Below, in pieces: positions 52,292 to 61,251 of a stretch of DNA of 64,000 nucleotides. The notes beneath the pieces were generated by a model, which saw only the letters and a program-made list of their open reading frames with translations, was not told the DNA's origin and ran no database searches. The stretch's first letter is position 1. Every line of letters starts with the position of its first letter. The DNA is from Marinobacter bohaiensis. Its GTDB lineage: Bacteria > Pseudomonadota > Gammaproteobacteria > Pseudomonadales > Oleiphilaceae. The stretch spans positions 310,001 to 374,000 of the forward strand of contig NZ_QGEH01000003.1 of the NCBI RefSeq assembly GCF_003258515.1, given 5' to 3'. A program made the position numbers and the translations under genes.

Positions 52292-52819
52292 ATGGATGAC
52301 GATGGCCAAACCGCACGCCTGATCCCGCCCCTGACCCTCATCGCGCTTCTGGGCATCGCCGGCTTCGCGGTGCCCGCGAGGCCGTTGCATACCGCAGCCG
52401 GGCAGGTTGCGGCCCCCTGGCCACATGAGACCAGCCCGACCATCGACGGCGCCGCCCTCGATCGTCTGATGGCGCGCCTACCGCTGGATTCGCAGGGGCA
52501 GCTGATTCGCGATGCCCGCACTATGGAAGCGTTGGGAGCCGCTACCGGCGGTTTCGGTGAGTCCATCGACGACAAGGCGGCCCGGCGCCTGCGTTTCCTG
52601 CTGAGCAAGGGGCTGCCCGGGCCGGCGGGCGACCAGGCCGGGGATTTACTGCTTCGTTACAACACCTATCGCCTGGCCCTCGGGGAAAGGGCGTCCCCCG
52701 TTTCCCAGACTGAACGCGAGCGTTTGCAGCGGCGCGTGTTCGGCGTATCCGACGCGGAGGCACTGTTCCGGCAGCACAACGCCATGATGAAGGCCTTGTC
52801 CGGCGAGCCCGGACCATGA
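52292..52819 (+). CDS. Short lipase-chaperone (LifO)-like protein
   Basis: A 175-residue protein with one N-terminal membrane anchor (IPPLTLIALLGIAGFAVPA). The periplasmic part reads LDSQGQLIRDARTMEALGAATGGFGE, then RFLLSKGLPGPAGDQAGDLLLRYNTYRLALGE, and FGVSDAEALFRQHNAMMKAL. Order and spacing follow lipase-specific foldases (LifO/Lif), which wrap and activate secreted lipases. It covers only the first half of a foldase, and the RxxFDYxLS motif is replaced by RTMEALGAAT. No lipase is next to it. It overlaps the Lnt-like gene by four bases. Confidence 0.62.
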   Translation: MDDDGQTARLIPPLTLIALLGIAGFAVPARPLHTAAGQVAAPWPHETSPTIDGAALDRLMARLPLDSQGQLIRDARTMEALGAATGGFGESIDDKAARRLRFLLSKGLPGPAGDQAGDLLLRYNTYRLALGERASPVSQTERERLQRRVFGVSDAEALFRQHNAMMKALSGEPGP

Positions 52820-54393
52820 TCGGGCGCCGCTCGGCGGGCATCCGCGACTTTCTGCTGGCGGCCCTCTCCGGGCTGCTTCTGGCCTTGCCCTACGTCGATC
52901 GGGAGCTGTTCCTGCTGGGCTGGATCGGCTTCGTGCCGCTGCTTTGGACGTTGCACGACAAGCGCCCGGCGCAGGCGTATCGGCTGGGGCTGGTGTGCGG
53001 CCTGGTGCTCTACGGGGTCGGCGCCTGGTGGATTGTCGGCTTCCTGCAGCGGCTTTGGTCGCCGGGACTGCCTCTGACCGTGCTTCTGTCTGTCCTGTTC
53101 TGGCTCTACAGCGCCCAACTGATCGCTCTGCTGATGCTGGCTTTCCAGTGGCTTCGCCTGCGTACGGGCTGGTCCGCGTTGCTGCTGTTCCCACCCCTGG
53201 TGGTGCTGTTCTTCGGCTATTTCCCGATGCTGTTCCAGGCCCAGTTGGGGGAAAGCCAGAGCGCCTTTCTCGTGGCGCTGCAGGGGACCTCGGTGGTGGG
53301 CGTCAGCGGCCTGGACGCCATGATGGCGCTGGTCAGCGTGTTGATCCTGCGCTGGCTGACGGGGCCCCGGGCGCCCTGGCACGATCCAGTCAGCGTGATC
53401 GCGACGCTGCTGCCCATGGTCTGGCTGGTGTGGGGCGCCGTCAGTCTCGGGCACTGGGATGAGCGGGTGGCGGAGTCGCCGACCGAAAGGGTAGGCGTCG
53501 TCCAGACAAACACCGGGCTGAACAGCGCCCGTCAGGCACCGGGCTATACCGCAAGCTATCCCCGAGCCATGGCCCTTTCAGCCGCGTTGGCACGGGCCGG
53601 CGCTGATCTGGTGGTCTGGCCCGAAGCCCGCGACAACCGCTATTTTCAGGAGCCCCGGGTGGCTGCGGCGCTGCGCCGGGAAACCGCGCGCCTGTCGACG
53701 GCCATCCTGCTGCAGGGCATGGAATACGTTGACGGAGCGGCGGGCCGTGCGGAACACAACAGCACCGTGCTGATCGATTCCGGGGGGCGGGAGCAAGGTC
53801 GCTACCGCAAGATCCGGCGGGTCGCCTTCGGTGAGTATCTGCCGTTGCTGGAGCGATTTCCGTCGGCCCGGCGCTGGGTTCGCGGGCAGTTGGGAGAGTT
53901 TTTCACTCAGGTGGCGCCCGGAAACGGGCCGGAGCGTTTTAGGGCCGATGCGATCACGGTGATCCCGCTGATCTGCTACGAAGCGTTGTTTCCCGTGCTG
54001 GTCGCCGATGCCGCCCGGGGACGGGAGGCGCGGGAGCTGTTGGTCGTGGTGTCCAACAACGTCTGGTTCGGCCCCAGCCGGCAGCCGCACCAGCACCTGA
54101 ATGCCTCCGTCCTGAGGGCGGTGGAGAACCGCCGCCCCCTGTTGCACGTGATCAACAATGGCCCGTCGGCGCTGATCCTGCCGTCCGGGCGGCGCCTGTT
54201 CCAGTCGGAATACGGCGAGGCGGGCGCCTACTGGATCGATGCGCCGCTGAGCGAGGACGCCACCGACAGCGTCTATACCCGGAGTCCGCGGTTGCTGCCG
54301 TGGGTATTCGGCCTGCTGCTGGCCGCTGCGATCATCAGGGCGTTGTGGGCGGCGTCATGGCGTCAGCCAGCGATGCCGGTAAATCGCTCCTGA
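52816..54393 (+). CDS. Apolipoprotein N-acyltransferase-like protein (Lnt paralogue)
   Basis: A 525-residue inner-membrane protein. Six or so N-terminal helices (about 10-215) precede a nitrilase domain (about 225-490). The catalytic triad is complete: Glu270 in VVWPEARDNRY, Lys332 in RYRKIRRVAFGEYLPLLERF, and Cys387 in IPLICYEALFP, nearly at the positions found in E. coli Lnt. A final helix lies near 505. True Lnt acylates the N-terminus of lipoproteins. It sits in an unusual place, coupled to a LifO-like gene and away from ybeX/ybeY, so it is probably a specialised second copy. Confidence 0.88.
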   Translation: MIGRRSAGIRDFLLAALSGLLLALPYVDRELFLLGWIGFVPLLWTLHDKRPAQAYRLGLVCGLVLYGVGAWWIVGFLQRLWSPGLPLTVLLSVLFWLYSAQLIALLMLAFQWLRLRTGWSALLLFPPLVVLFFGYFPMLFQAQLGESQSAFLVALQGTSVVGVSGLDAMMALVSVLILRWLTGPRAPWHDPVSVIATLLPMVWLVWGAVSLGHWDERVAESPTERVGVVQTNTGLNSARQAPGYTASYPRAMALSAALARAGADLVVWPEARDNRYFQEPRVAAALRRETARLSTAILLQGMEYVDGAAGRAEHNSTVLIDSGGREQGRYRKIRRVAFGEYLPLLERFPSARRWVRGQLGEFFTQVAPGNGPERFRADAITVIPLICYEALFPVLVADAARGREARELLVVVSNNVWFGPSRQPHQHLNASVLRAVENRRPLLHVINNGPSALILPSGRRLFQSEYGEAGAYWIDAPLSEDATDSVYTRSPRLLPWVFGLLLAAAIIRALWAASWRQPAMPVNRS

Positions 54394-55159
54394 GCGCCTC
54401 CTGGCGAGCCAGGCGCTGTTGCGGAGTCAGTAATGGGTTGGCCTGCAGGCGCATACTCGCCAGGGTGTAGCGCATCAGGGACTCAGCGTCGCCGTAGAGC
54501 GCCGTGGCGAGATCCGCGCCCAGATACGTACGGCGCAGTTGATGGATCTGCCGATAGTTCGCCTCCAGTCGGTCCAGGCCCGCATGCCGCCCCAGCGTAT
54601 CCCGGATTTCCCGGTAGGCGTTGCTGTAGCGGTAGAAACGTTCGGCGACGGCCGCCGCCTGCCGCCCGGCCTCGTCTTGCAGGCCGGCTTCGATCAGGTT
54701 CTGCAGGTCCTGGAAGCGGGCTTCATTCAACGCATGGTCCCGGTTGAGGAAGGCGGCCTCCAGGGTTTCCCGGGCTTGGTGGTCCAGTAACAGGCGCCCG
54801 TTGTCGTCGTGATTGAGCCGGCTCAGGGCGTTGGCGACGGCGTCCAGGTTGAAGTCCGCTTCCGTGTCGGTCACCGGCGCTGCCGACTTCGGCGTCGATC
54901 CCTGAACGGTCGTGCGTCGGGCGTCCTGGCTCGCCGGCACGATCGCCGGGCGATACCCCGTCTCCGGCTTGCCGCCAACGGATGTTGCTTCGTGTGCCCT
55001 TTGCGCGGGCGTTATCCAGGCCAGCCCGGCCAGCGTGATGGTGATGACCAGGCAAAGGGGAACGGCCAGCGCCAGGCTGAGCCGGATGGCGCGATGCCGC
55101 TCCCGCCGGTTCTGGCGGGCCTGTTCCTGCTGCTGGTCGCTACGACGGTCGGGATGCAT
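54335..55159 (-). CDS. Second lipase-chaperone (LifO)-like protein
   Basis: A 274-residue protein with a basic N-terminus, one membrane helix (LSLALAVPLCLVITITLAGLAWI), a flexible linker of about 50 residues and a helical periplasmic domain. That domain reads FNLDAVANALSRLNHDDNGRLLLDHQARETLEAAF, then EARFQDLQNLIEAGLQDEAGRQAAAVAERFYRYSNAYREIRDTLG and YLGADLATALYGDAESLMRYTLASMRL, with the LifO pattern. The RxxFDY motif is not conserved. It overlaps the Lnt-like gene by 59 bp at the 3-prime ends and follows an AraC gene by nine bases. Confidence 0.68.
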   Translation of the reverse strand: MHPDRRSDQQQEQARQNRRERHRAIRLSLALAVPLCLVITITLAGLAWITPAQRAHEATSVGGKPETGYRPAIVPASQDARRTTVQGSTPKSAAPVTDTEADFNLDAVANALSRLNHDDNGRLLLDHQARETLEAAFLNRDHALNEARFQDLQNLIEAGLQDEAGRQAAAVAERFYRYSNAYREIRDTLGRHAGLDRLEANYRQIHQLRRTYLGADLATALYGDAESLMRYTLASMRLQANPLLTPQQRLARQEALRSDLPASLADAMTPPTTP

Positions 55160-55168
55160 ATCGGCGAC

Positions 55169-56215
55169 CTAACCCATCACGTCCCGCATCTCGCTGATGG
55201 TCGCGCCGCTCCAGTTCTTGACGGCACGACGCAGGCTGGAAGCGCATGAGAACCCGGTCAGTTCGGACACGTCTTCCACGCTGAGGCGGGAACAGCGCAG
55301 CTGGTGGGATGCGATCTCCATGCGGACCTCATGCAGCAGTTTGCGGAAGCTGGTCTGTTCGGCGTTCAGTCGCCGGCTCAGGCTTCTTGGCGTCACATTC
55401 ATCTGGCCGGCCACCTGCCCAAGCTGCAGATCGGGTCTGAAGTGCGCGCGAATGTGCCAGCGCACCCGATCCGCAAAGGTGACCGTGCGGGACAGGCTGC
55501 TCAGTTCGGTTTCGCATTGGCGGACGATCTGATCGAAGGCGCGCTGGCGTAGACGCCGGAAGCGCTTGAACACCAGCTCAAGGTGGCCGGAAATGGTCGA
55601 CGCCTCGCAGCCGAAGGTGATCGAGTCGCAGGGCAGGGACTGGTAAGGCGCCAGCGATTCGGGCTGCGGGTCCGTGAGTCGCACATGGACAGAGGGATCG
55701 TTCACCGACTTGTTGCCGCACAGGTCCCAGATACGCAGGCTGATGGCAAGCCGGAAATCGAGAATGAAACGGCGCATGACCGGGTCGTCTTCGCAGGCGG
55801 TGGCGTAGTCGAGCGGTTCGAAGACCCGGTTGTTGGCGTCCAGGTAGGAGTTGGGCTGGGCGGCCGCCTGGGTGTAGAAGGGCTGGGCGGTCACCATGTA
55901 GCGGCGAAAGGCTTCGGCGGCATCCTTCAGGTTGGTGCTGCAGTAAACCACGAACCCCACCGGCCCCCAGTAGGTCCAGTCAAACCGCATGCCCACCTCG
56001 AGCCCCAGGCCGGGCCGGTCGCATTGGCGAATGCCATTGCCGATCAGGGCGTGCAACTGGTTGTAGCTGATGCGCACGTCCTGCATGTCGAACAGGGCCG
56101 GTGTCACGCCGGTGCCGCGCAGCAGATCGTTCTGCTGCGCGCCCAGTCGCTCGAACGCTTCGATGAAGCCGAGAGGGTGTCGGTGCAGCGGGATCACTCG
56201 GGCGTCGAAGTCCAT
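55169..56215 (-). CDS. AraC family regulator, arabinose-binding-domain type
   Basis: A 348-residue regulator. The N-terminal Arabinose_bd domain (about 15-200) has RVIPLHRHPLGFIEAFERLGAQQNDLLRGTGVTPALFD. The C-terminal double helix-turn-helix (about 250-345) reads LQLGQVAGQMNVTPRSLSRRLNAEQTSFRKLLHEVRMEIA and SVEDVSELTGFSCASSLRRAVKNWSGA, as in OruR or ArgR-type AraC activators that control lipase or amino-acid genes. It probably forms one operon with the LifO-like gene nine bases downstream, and may control the hydrolase gene upstream on the same strand. Confidence 0.88.
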   Translation of the reverse strand: MDFDARVIPLHRHPLGFIEAFERLGAQQNDLLRGTGVTPALFDMQDVRISYNQLHALIGNGIRQCDRPGLGLEVGMRFDWTYWGPVGFVVYCSTNLKDAAEAFRRYMVTAQPFYTQAAAQPNSYLDANNRVFEPLDYATACEDDPVMRRFILDFRLAISLRIWDLCGNKSVNDPSVHVRLTDPQPESLAPYQSLPCDSITFGCEASTISGHLELVFKRFRRLRQRAFDQIVRQCETELSSLSRTVTFADRVRWHIRAHFRPDLQLGQVAGQMNVTPRSLSRRLNAEQTSFRKLLHEVRMEIASHQLRCSRLSVEDVSELTGFSCASSLRRAVKNWSGATISEMRDVMG

Positions 56216-56299
56216 GGCAAGCCTCCCTGGCTTTGATGTCTTCTTGTTGTTCTCACGTCTGTTGCCGGCGCGGCGTCTGATCCAGAGCGCCGCGAACCG

Positions 56300-56337
56300 G
56301 CGGGCCAGGCTCCGTCGAAAACCGGAGTCTGGCCCGC
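56300..56337 (-). terminator. Terminator-like hairpin after the polyester-hydrolase gene
   Basis: CGGGCCAGGCTCCG (56301-56314) pairs with CGGAGTCTGGCCCG (56323-56336) with one G-T, extended by one outer G-C pair. It lies about 40 bp past the hydrolase stop on the minus strand. No T-run. Confidence 0.55.
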
Positions 56338-56373
56338 GCTTGTCGGCTGTGTCCGTTTGGACCTACGTCTTTC

Positions 56374-57186
56374 TCAGAGCCCTTTGCTTTCCACGTCCCA
56401 GTCGCTCAGGTCACAGACCACGCACGGGCCGGTGAACAGGTCGGCGGCATCGGCATCGCCGGTGAGCTGGTAGAGCCACCAGGCGGTGGTGAGGCCGCGG
56501 AAATCCCCGAAGTCGCCCACGGGTTCGAAGTGGCCGGCTCCATCCAGCGTAGCCCAGAATACGGGGACGTCGACGCGCAGATAGACCGGCTGCTGGTTGA
56601 GGGTGGGACCGGCCAGGGTGTCATCGGAGCCGGAGAGTAGCAGCATCGGTGCGGTTTGCTGGTACTGGGACGAGGTTTCGTGGCCCAGGCCCAGGATATA
56701 GGGCTGCACTGGCGCCGTGGCGGTGATTCGGGCATCCCGGGCCGCCATGATGGTGCCGCCGCCGCCCTGGGAGTGGCCGGAGGCGCCGACGTTGGAGAAG
56801 TCGAGCTGGTCGGAATAGCTGGCGTTTTCCAGGTAGTCCAGGCAGTCCAGCATCTCCTCGCCGGAGCCGGCGTTGCTGGTGTTGGCGGCGGCCACTACAA
56901 AGCCCCAGGAAGCCCAGTGCTCCAGGCCGTCGCCGTAGGTGGATGGGGTGCCGCCGGTGCCGTTGCCCCAGAGAATCACCGGATGGTCGTCCTGCAGGCT
57001 GGCCGGTCGGTAGATGGTGCAGGACAGGCCGCCGGCCTGGGTTGTGGTGTTGAACGGGCCGGTTTCCTCGTAGGGCGCGAGCGAGTCCCCGCCCGGGGTC
57101 ATGGCCAGGGCGTTACCACACAGGATCAGACTGCTAACGGCGCCGATGGCCGCGATCCGCATCGATTGAAGAGCGTACGATTGCAT
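56374..57186 (-). CDS. Secreted alpha/beta hydrolase, polyester-hydrolase/lipase-like
   Basis: A 270-residue exported hydrolase with a signal peptide of about 28 residues ending GNALA. AAGGA precedes the ATG by seven bases. The oxyanion part is VILWGNGTGGTPSTYGDGLEHWASWGFVVAAANTSN, the nucleophile elbow GASGHSQGGGGTIMAA, the acid near LLLSGSDDTLAG, and the histidine in DGAGHFEPVGDF. The family includes Moraxella-type lipase and cutinase/PET-hydrolase-like enzymes. Four cysteines near the ends could form disulfides (CVVC at the C-terminus). No foldase need is known for this family, so a link to the LifO-like genes is not shown. Confidence 0.82.
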   Translation of the reverse strand: MQSYALQSMRIAAIGAVSSLILCGNALAMTPGGDSLAPYEETGPFNTTTQAGGLSCTIYRPASLQDDHPVILWGNGTGGTPSTYGDGLEHWASWGFVVAAANTSNAGSGEEMLDCLDYLENASYSDQLDFSNVGASGHSQGGGGTIMAARDARITATAPVQPYILGLGHETSSQYQQTAPMLLLSGSDDTLAGPTLNQQPVYLRVDVPVFWATLDGAGHFEPVGDFGDFRGLTTAWWLYQLTGDADAADLFTGPCVVCDLSDWDVESKGL

Positions 57187-57422
57187 TGTTATTCCTTCCC
57201 TGATGTTGTCTCGATATGGCGTCGTTTCGCCGGAATCGGCCGAAGGTTCGGCGCGACATCGGACAAAACAGTTGCGATTCTAGAAACACCCGGCAGGAGC
57301 AGCTATGACGGGAAAAACGCGATTGGCGCGAGGATGGCAGGTCAGGTTGTGTCGAGGAAGTGAACAGGTTTGGGGGCTGGCGGCGCCGACCCGGTTGGCC
57401 GGCACCGCGCCCCGGTGAGCGA

Positions 57423-58202
57423 TCAACTGGCGCGGGCGGCCTTGATCACGTCGTAGGCGTTGGAGATCTCGCGGGTCTTTTCCTCGGCCATTTCCCGCAT
57501 GCTTTCGGGCAGGCCGCGGCCGGCGAGTTTGTCCGGGTGGTTCTGGCTCATCAGCTTGCGGTAGGCGCGCTTGAGCTCGGCGTCGCTGACGTCCTCCGAC
57601 ACGCCCAGCACCTTGTAGGCATCCGCCAGTTGCTGGCCGCGCGGTGGTGCTCCGGCGGCGCCACCGGCACCGTGGCTGCGGGCGCCACGCAGCATGGCTT
57701 CGAGCTGGTCGATCTGGGATTCCGGCAGGCCCAGCTTGCGGGCAATGCGCAGCAGCATCTGGTGTTCGGCCGGGTGCAGCTCGCCGTCGGCGGCCACGGC
57801 CGATACCTGCACCTGCAGGAACATCTGCAGCAGCGCACGCTGGCCACGGGTCACCCGCAGCAGCTGGTCCAGTTCGGCGTCCAGATCGAAATCGTCTTCC
57901 TTGCCCCGGCGGAACGCGGCCTTGGCCAGTTCACGCTGCTCGCCGGACAGGCGCAGGCGGTCGAACAGGGTTTCCGCCACGCGGATCTCTTCCTCGCTCA
58001 CCACGCCGTCGGCCTTGCAAAGCGCGCCCATGACGGCAAAAGTACTCTGCAGGAACTGGGACTGGATCTGGAACAGGCCGGAGCGCACTTTCTTGCGCAG
58101 GGCGTTGCTGATGAAGTAACCGGCGACCGCGCCAATCAGCAGTCCGGGCAGGCGTCCGATCTGGTAGCCGATCAGGCCACCGATAAATATCGCGAAAAAC
58201 AT
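57423..58202 (-). CDS. djlA: Membrane-anchored DnaJ-like co-chaperone DjlA
   Basis: A 259-residue co-chaperone of DnaK. The N-terminus is one membrane helix with glycine zipper pattern (FAIFIGGLIGYQIGRLPGLLIGAVAGYFI). The middle is a TerB domain (AVMGALCKADGVVSEEEIRVAETLFDRL; VAADGELHPAEHQMLLRIA). The C-terminal J domain has the HPD motif in LMSQNHPDKLAGRGLPESM. Layout and length agree with DjlA. Confidence 0.96.
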   Translation of the reverse strand: MFFAIFIGGLIGYQIGRLPGLLIGAVAGYFISNALRKKVRSGLFQIQSQFLQSTFAVMGALCKADGVVSEEEIRVAETLFDRLRLSGEQRELAKAAFRRGKEDDFDLDAELDQLLRVTRGQRALLQMFLQVQVSAVAADGELHPAEHQMLLRIARKLGLPESQIDQLEAMLRGARSHGAGGAAGAPPRGQQLADAYKVLGVSEDVSDAELKRAYRKLMSQNHPDKLAGRGLPESMREMAEEKTREISNAYDVIKAARAS

Positions 58203-58352
58203 GCGGTCATCCTATCGTGTTTTATGGTATGCCGGGAGTTACGATACGTTTAAGTGCAACTGCAACCGGTGTTGCCGCGGCGTGAATCGATGCGCCCCGA
58301 TCGAGGTGGATGCGATGATTCCGGCACACGACTGAATAATCAAGGAAGTTCG

Positions 58353-58805
58353 ATGATATACAAGATCATGGCGGCCGCTTTGATTGCCGTTGCTTCTCCG
58401 GCATTACAGGCGGAAGTGTACCAGTGGACGGACGATCAGGGGCGGGTGCATTTCGGCGATCGCCCACCGGAACAGGGCAATGCCCGGACCATGGAGCTGC
58501 GCCAGCCCCAGAAGCTGAACGGTGAAGGGGAGAACAATACCCAACGCCTGGACGACCTCGATGACTTCTTCCAGCAGCGCCGGGAGCAGCGCCAGGCCGA
58601 GGAGGCGGCCGCCGCCGAACAGTCCGCCCGGGATGCCGAGCGGGCCGAGGCCTGCCGCAGGATGCTGGCGGAGCTTAGACACATGGAAAGCGTTCGGGTG
58701 TTCTACGAGCTTAACGATCAGGGCGAGCGGGTTTATATGGACGACGCCGCAGGCGACCGCTACCGCCGTGAATTCCGGCAGAACTACGAAAAACACTGCA
58801 ACTGA
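58353..58805 (+). CDS. DUF4124 domain protein, exported
   Basis: A 150-residue protein from the ATG at 58353 (CAAGGAAG upstream). The signal peptide ends LQA, and the DUF4124 motif AEVYQWTDDQGRVHFGDRPPEQG follows at once. The middle is a charged coiled coil (FFQQRREQRQAEEAAAAEQSARDAERAEACRRMLAEL), and the C-terminus ends NYEKHCN. Typical periplasmic gammaproteobacterial protein of unknown function. It diverges from djlA. Confidence 0.9.
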   Translation: MIYKIMAAALIAVASPALQAEVYQWTDDQGRVHFGDRPPEQGNARTMELRQPQKLNGEGENNTQRLDDLDDFFQQRREQRQAEEAAAAEQSARDAERAEACRRMLAELRHMESVRVFYELNDQGERVYMDDAAGDRYRREFRQNYEKHCN

Positions 58806-58814
58806 GGGACGGTC

Positions 58815-58846
58815 GGCCGTAGCGCCGGAACCCCGAAGCTACGGCC
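58815..58846. terminator. Hairpin between convergent genes
   Basis: A perfect 9-bp stem, GGCCGTAGC / GCTACGGCC, ten bases past the DUF4124 stop and 14 bp from the stop of the convergent gene. No T-run. Confidence 0.5.
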
Positions 58847-58860
58847 TGGGCAGGACCGGA

Positions 58861-60444
58861 TCAGGACGCCGGAAACGCCGTCCAGTCGTCCATCCAGGTG
58901 GTCTTGGAGACCGGGTTGATGGCGCCCTGGAAGGTGGCGGATTCGTCGAAGAATTCGCTTTCCGGCGGAGTTTCCGCGTTCATCTGGCGCGAAGTCATGA
59001 TCGGCTGGAAAGACGGTGAGGTGATGTCCCGCGCGGCCGGCAGCATGGCGCTTTCCACCCGGAAGCGGTTTTTGGCCTGCGGGGTGTGCGTCCACGCCTG
59101 CTCGTCGAAGCCGTAATCGTCATCGGAATCGCCGGACTCGGTGCCGCTCTGACCCAGGTTGCCGGTGTTGGCGACAATGTTGTGGGTGAAGGTCAGGGTG
59201 CCGGCGCCGGTCAGTGAGGACACTTCATCCCGCAGGTCGATGGCCTCGATGCCGTAGCTGTCCATGATCATGTTGTGGAAGTGGGCGCCGGAGCCTTCGC
59301 GAATCACCATGCCCCGGTGTTTCTTGGCGGACAGCCCGCCGCCGACCATGGTGACGTTGTAGAAGGTCGGTTCGGAACGGGGGACGGCGTTGTGGTTGTC
59401 GCCGTTGTTGTCACCTTCGAAGCCATTGTCGCCGTCGTCCGGATGCGCCTGGATCACCAGGAACTGGACGCGGCCGGTCCAGCCCCAGTCCCAGTCCAGG
59501 CTGTCGTCGCCGGCGCCGGTGATGACGATGTGCTTGAGGTCGGCCTGGCCGCCGAACAGTTCGATGCCGTCGTCCAGTGACCGGTGTACCTGCACGTTCT
59601 GGACGATGGTGTTCTGGCCGCATCCGCCCAGGGTCAGGCCGTTCAGCTCGTTGTTCTTGTACACCTCGAAGCCGGCGAACTCGATGCGGGTGTACTCCAT
59701 CACGCCGCAGCTGTCCTGGCGATCCTCACCGCCGAACAGGCCGCGGGTGTCGCCCTCCGGGATGCCTTCTATCGACGCATTGGGCTGATTGACCGGCGCG
59801 TTGCCCAGCAGCACAACGCCGCCCCAGTCACCACGCTTGCGCTTGCCTTCCGCCTGGTTGCTGGAGAACACCACCGGTGCCACGCTGCTGCCACGGGAGA
59901 ACAGCTTGCTGTCGCGCGTGACGATCAAAGCCGAGCCGCGCTCACCGCGTACGGTGACGCCGCTTTCGATCGTGAGGTTCGCGCCCTGGTCGACGTAGAC
60001 CTTCTTGTCGAGCACGTAGGTCTTGCCGGACTCCCAGGTGGTGTCGGTGACGATGTCGTCGCTGATGTGCACGGTGCGGTTGTCGAAGTGGGTGAAGCCG
60101 ACCATCGCGGCGCCGGCGGCCGCTACCGGCAGTGCCCAGGCCAGCACGCGGGAGGCACGGAAGCCGCCTTTACGGCGCGGTTGGGCCGGATCCGTCTGGT
60201 AGGTCTGGCGGCGCGATGTGGCCATCAGCGGCTGTCCATCGTCGCTCTGGCGGATTTCACGGACCAGCGCCTTGAGCTCGTCGTCGCCGCCGATGGCGAC
60301 CCGGTCGAGGATATCCTCACGGTAGGCGGGATCGCGCAGCAGGTTGTTGAGGTGGATGAACTCGACACCCTGGCAGTGTCCCTGGTCCACGGCCCGTTTC
60401 AGGCGCCACAGTTTTTCGACGATAAGAGAGGAACTCGCTGACAT
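58861..60444 (-). CDS. Membrane-anchored right-handed beta-helix protein
   Basis: A 527-residue protein from ATG 60444 (AAGGG upstream). Residues 1-90 are a soluble helical domain ([41 protein letters not shown]), resembling the cytosolic part of an anti-sigma-type protein. One helix follows at about 99-118 ([19 protein letters not shown]). The rest is an extracytoplasmic repetitive beta structure: [52 protein letters not shown], with many Asp and Asn. The outer domain resembles a family of putative secreted lipoproteins found in marine bacteria; those normally have a signal peptide, so this N-terminus is odd. Confidence 0.7.
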   Translation of the reverse strand: MSASSSLIVEKLWRLKRAVDQGHCQGVEFIHLNNLLRDPAYREDILDRVAIGGDDELKALVREIRQSDDGQPLMATSRRQTYQTDPAQPRRKGGFRASRVLAWALPVAAAGAAMVGFTHFDNRTVHISDDIVTDTTWESGKTYVLDKKVYVDQGANLTIESGVTVRGERGSALIVTRDSKLFSRGSSVAPVVFSSNQAEGKRKRGDWGGVVLLGNAPVNQPNASIEGIPEGDTRGLFGGEDRQDSCGVMEYTRIEFAGFEVYKNNELNGLTLGGCGQNTIVQNVQVHRSLDDGIELFGGQADLKHIVITGAGDDSLDWDWGWTGRVQFLVIQAHPDDGDNGFEGDNNGDNHNAVPRSEPTFYNVTMVGGGLSAKKHRGMVIREGSGAHFHNMIMDSYGIEAIDLRDEVSSLTGAGTLTFTHNIVANTGNLGQSGTESGDSDDDYGFDEQAWTHTPQAKNRFRVESAMLPAARDITSPSFQPIMTSRQMNAETPPESEFFDESATFQGAINPVSKTTWMDDWTAFPAS

Positions 60445-60607
60445 CTTCACAGCCCTTGTGTCTGGTTGATCCTTGGCGGAACAGGTTTAGCCGGAGGAGC
60501 GGCTATTCAGAAAACATCAGAAATAGGGCAGGCAGATGAAGCCGCTGTTACAGCGTGATGGATATCACAGGATTTAACATTGCGATGAGGCGGAGAGGGC
60601 GGGCGTG

Positions 60608-61171
60608 TCAGTCGGCGGTCCGCAGATGACGCTCGATGGCGAAAACGTGCGGGTCGATGTCCGCCAGTTCGCGCAGGGCGTCGGCCAGGCGCAGCAGGTA
60701 TTCGTCGTTGGGTCCGCTGGGTCCGTGCGAGGCGGCGATCTGGAGGGCGATGTCGCGTTCGTCCGCCGGGCCCAGGAACGCGGCATTGTTCGGTGTGGCG
60801 ATGTACACCAGGCCGTCGGACTGATCGCCGTCGGCGAAGGTCATGGGCGTCATGAAGCGCAGGTAGCCGTTCTTCTCGCGCACGTCCAGATGGTCGAACA
60901 CCTCCGGGGCAATGCGGTAGGCCATGCCCTGGCAAACGGCGCCGGCTTCTTCAATCAGCGTGACCACCCGTCCCGGTGCGTCGGGCGTGCCGCGGTGGTC
61001 GTGGGAGCCCTGCCAGAAGCGCCGTACCCAGCCTTCGATGGACGCCGGACGGCGTTCCAGGTAGGGGAAGTCGGCCTTGAAGATCAGCGAGCCGTAGCCG
61101 AACAGCCAGACGGATTCGCGACCGTCAAAGCGATGGCGCTGGCGATTGATCTCGATGGTGTTGGCGGTCAT
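60608..61171 (-). CDS. chaC: Glutathione-specific gamma-glutamylcyclotransferase
   Basis: Cleaves glutathione to 5-oxoproline and cysteinylglycine in the cytosol. It is 187 residues. The family opening VWLFGYGSLIFKADFPY and ASIEGWVRRFWQGSHDHRGTPDAPGRVVTL is complete, and the catalytic glutamate lies in DVREKNGYL. It is a single gene with 163 bp upstream of the preceding stop. Confidence 0.93.
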   Translation of the reverse strand: MTANTIEINRQRHRFDGRESVWLFGYGSLIFKADFPYLERRPASIEGWVRRFWQGSHDHRGTPDAPGRVVTLIEEAGAVCQGMAYRIAPEVFDHLDVREKNGYLRFMTPMTFADGDQSDGLVYIATPNNAAFLGPADERDIALQIAASHGPSGPNDEYLLRLADALRELADIDPHVFAIERHLRTAD

Positions 61172-61251
61172 TGGATGCGTTGAACTCCCGTGGGTGCGGG
61201 CTCAGTCTATCATGGAGGTTTTCGGGGTATGCAAGGCAGGAATCCTGACTT

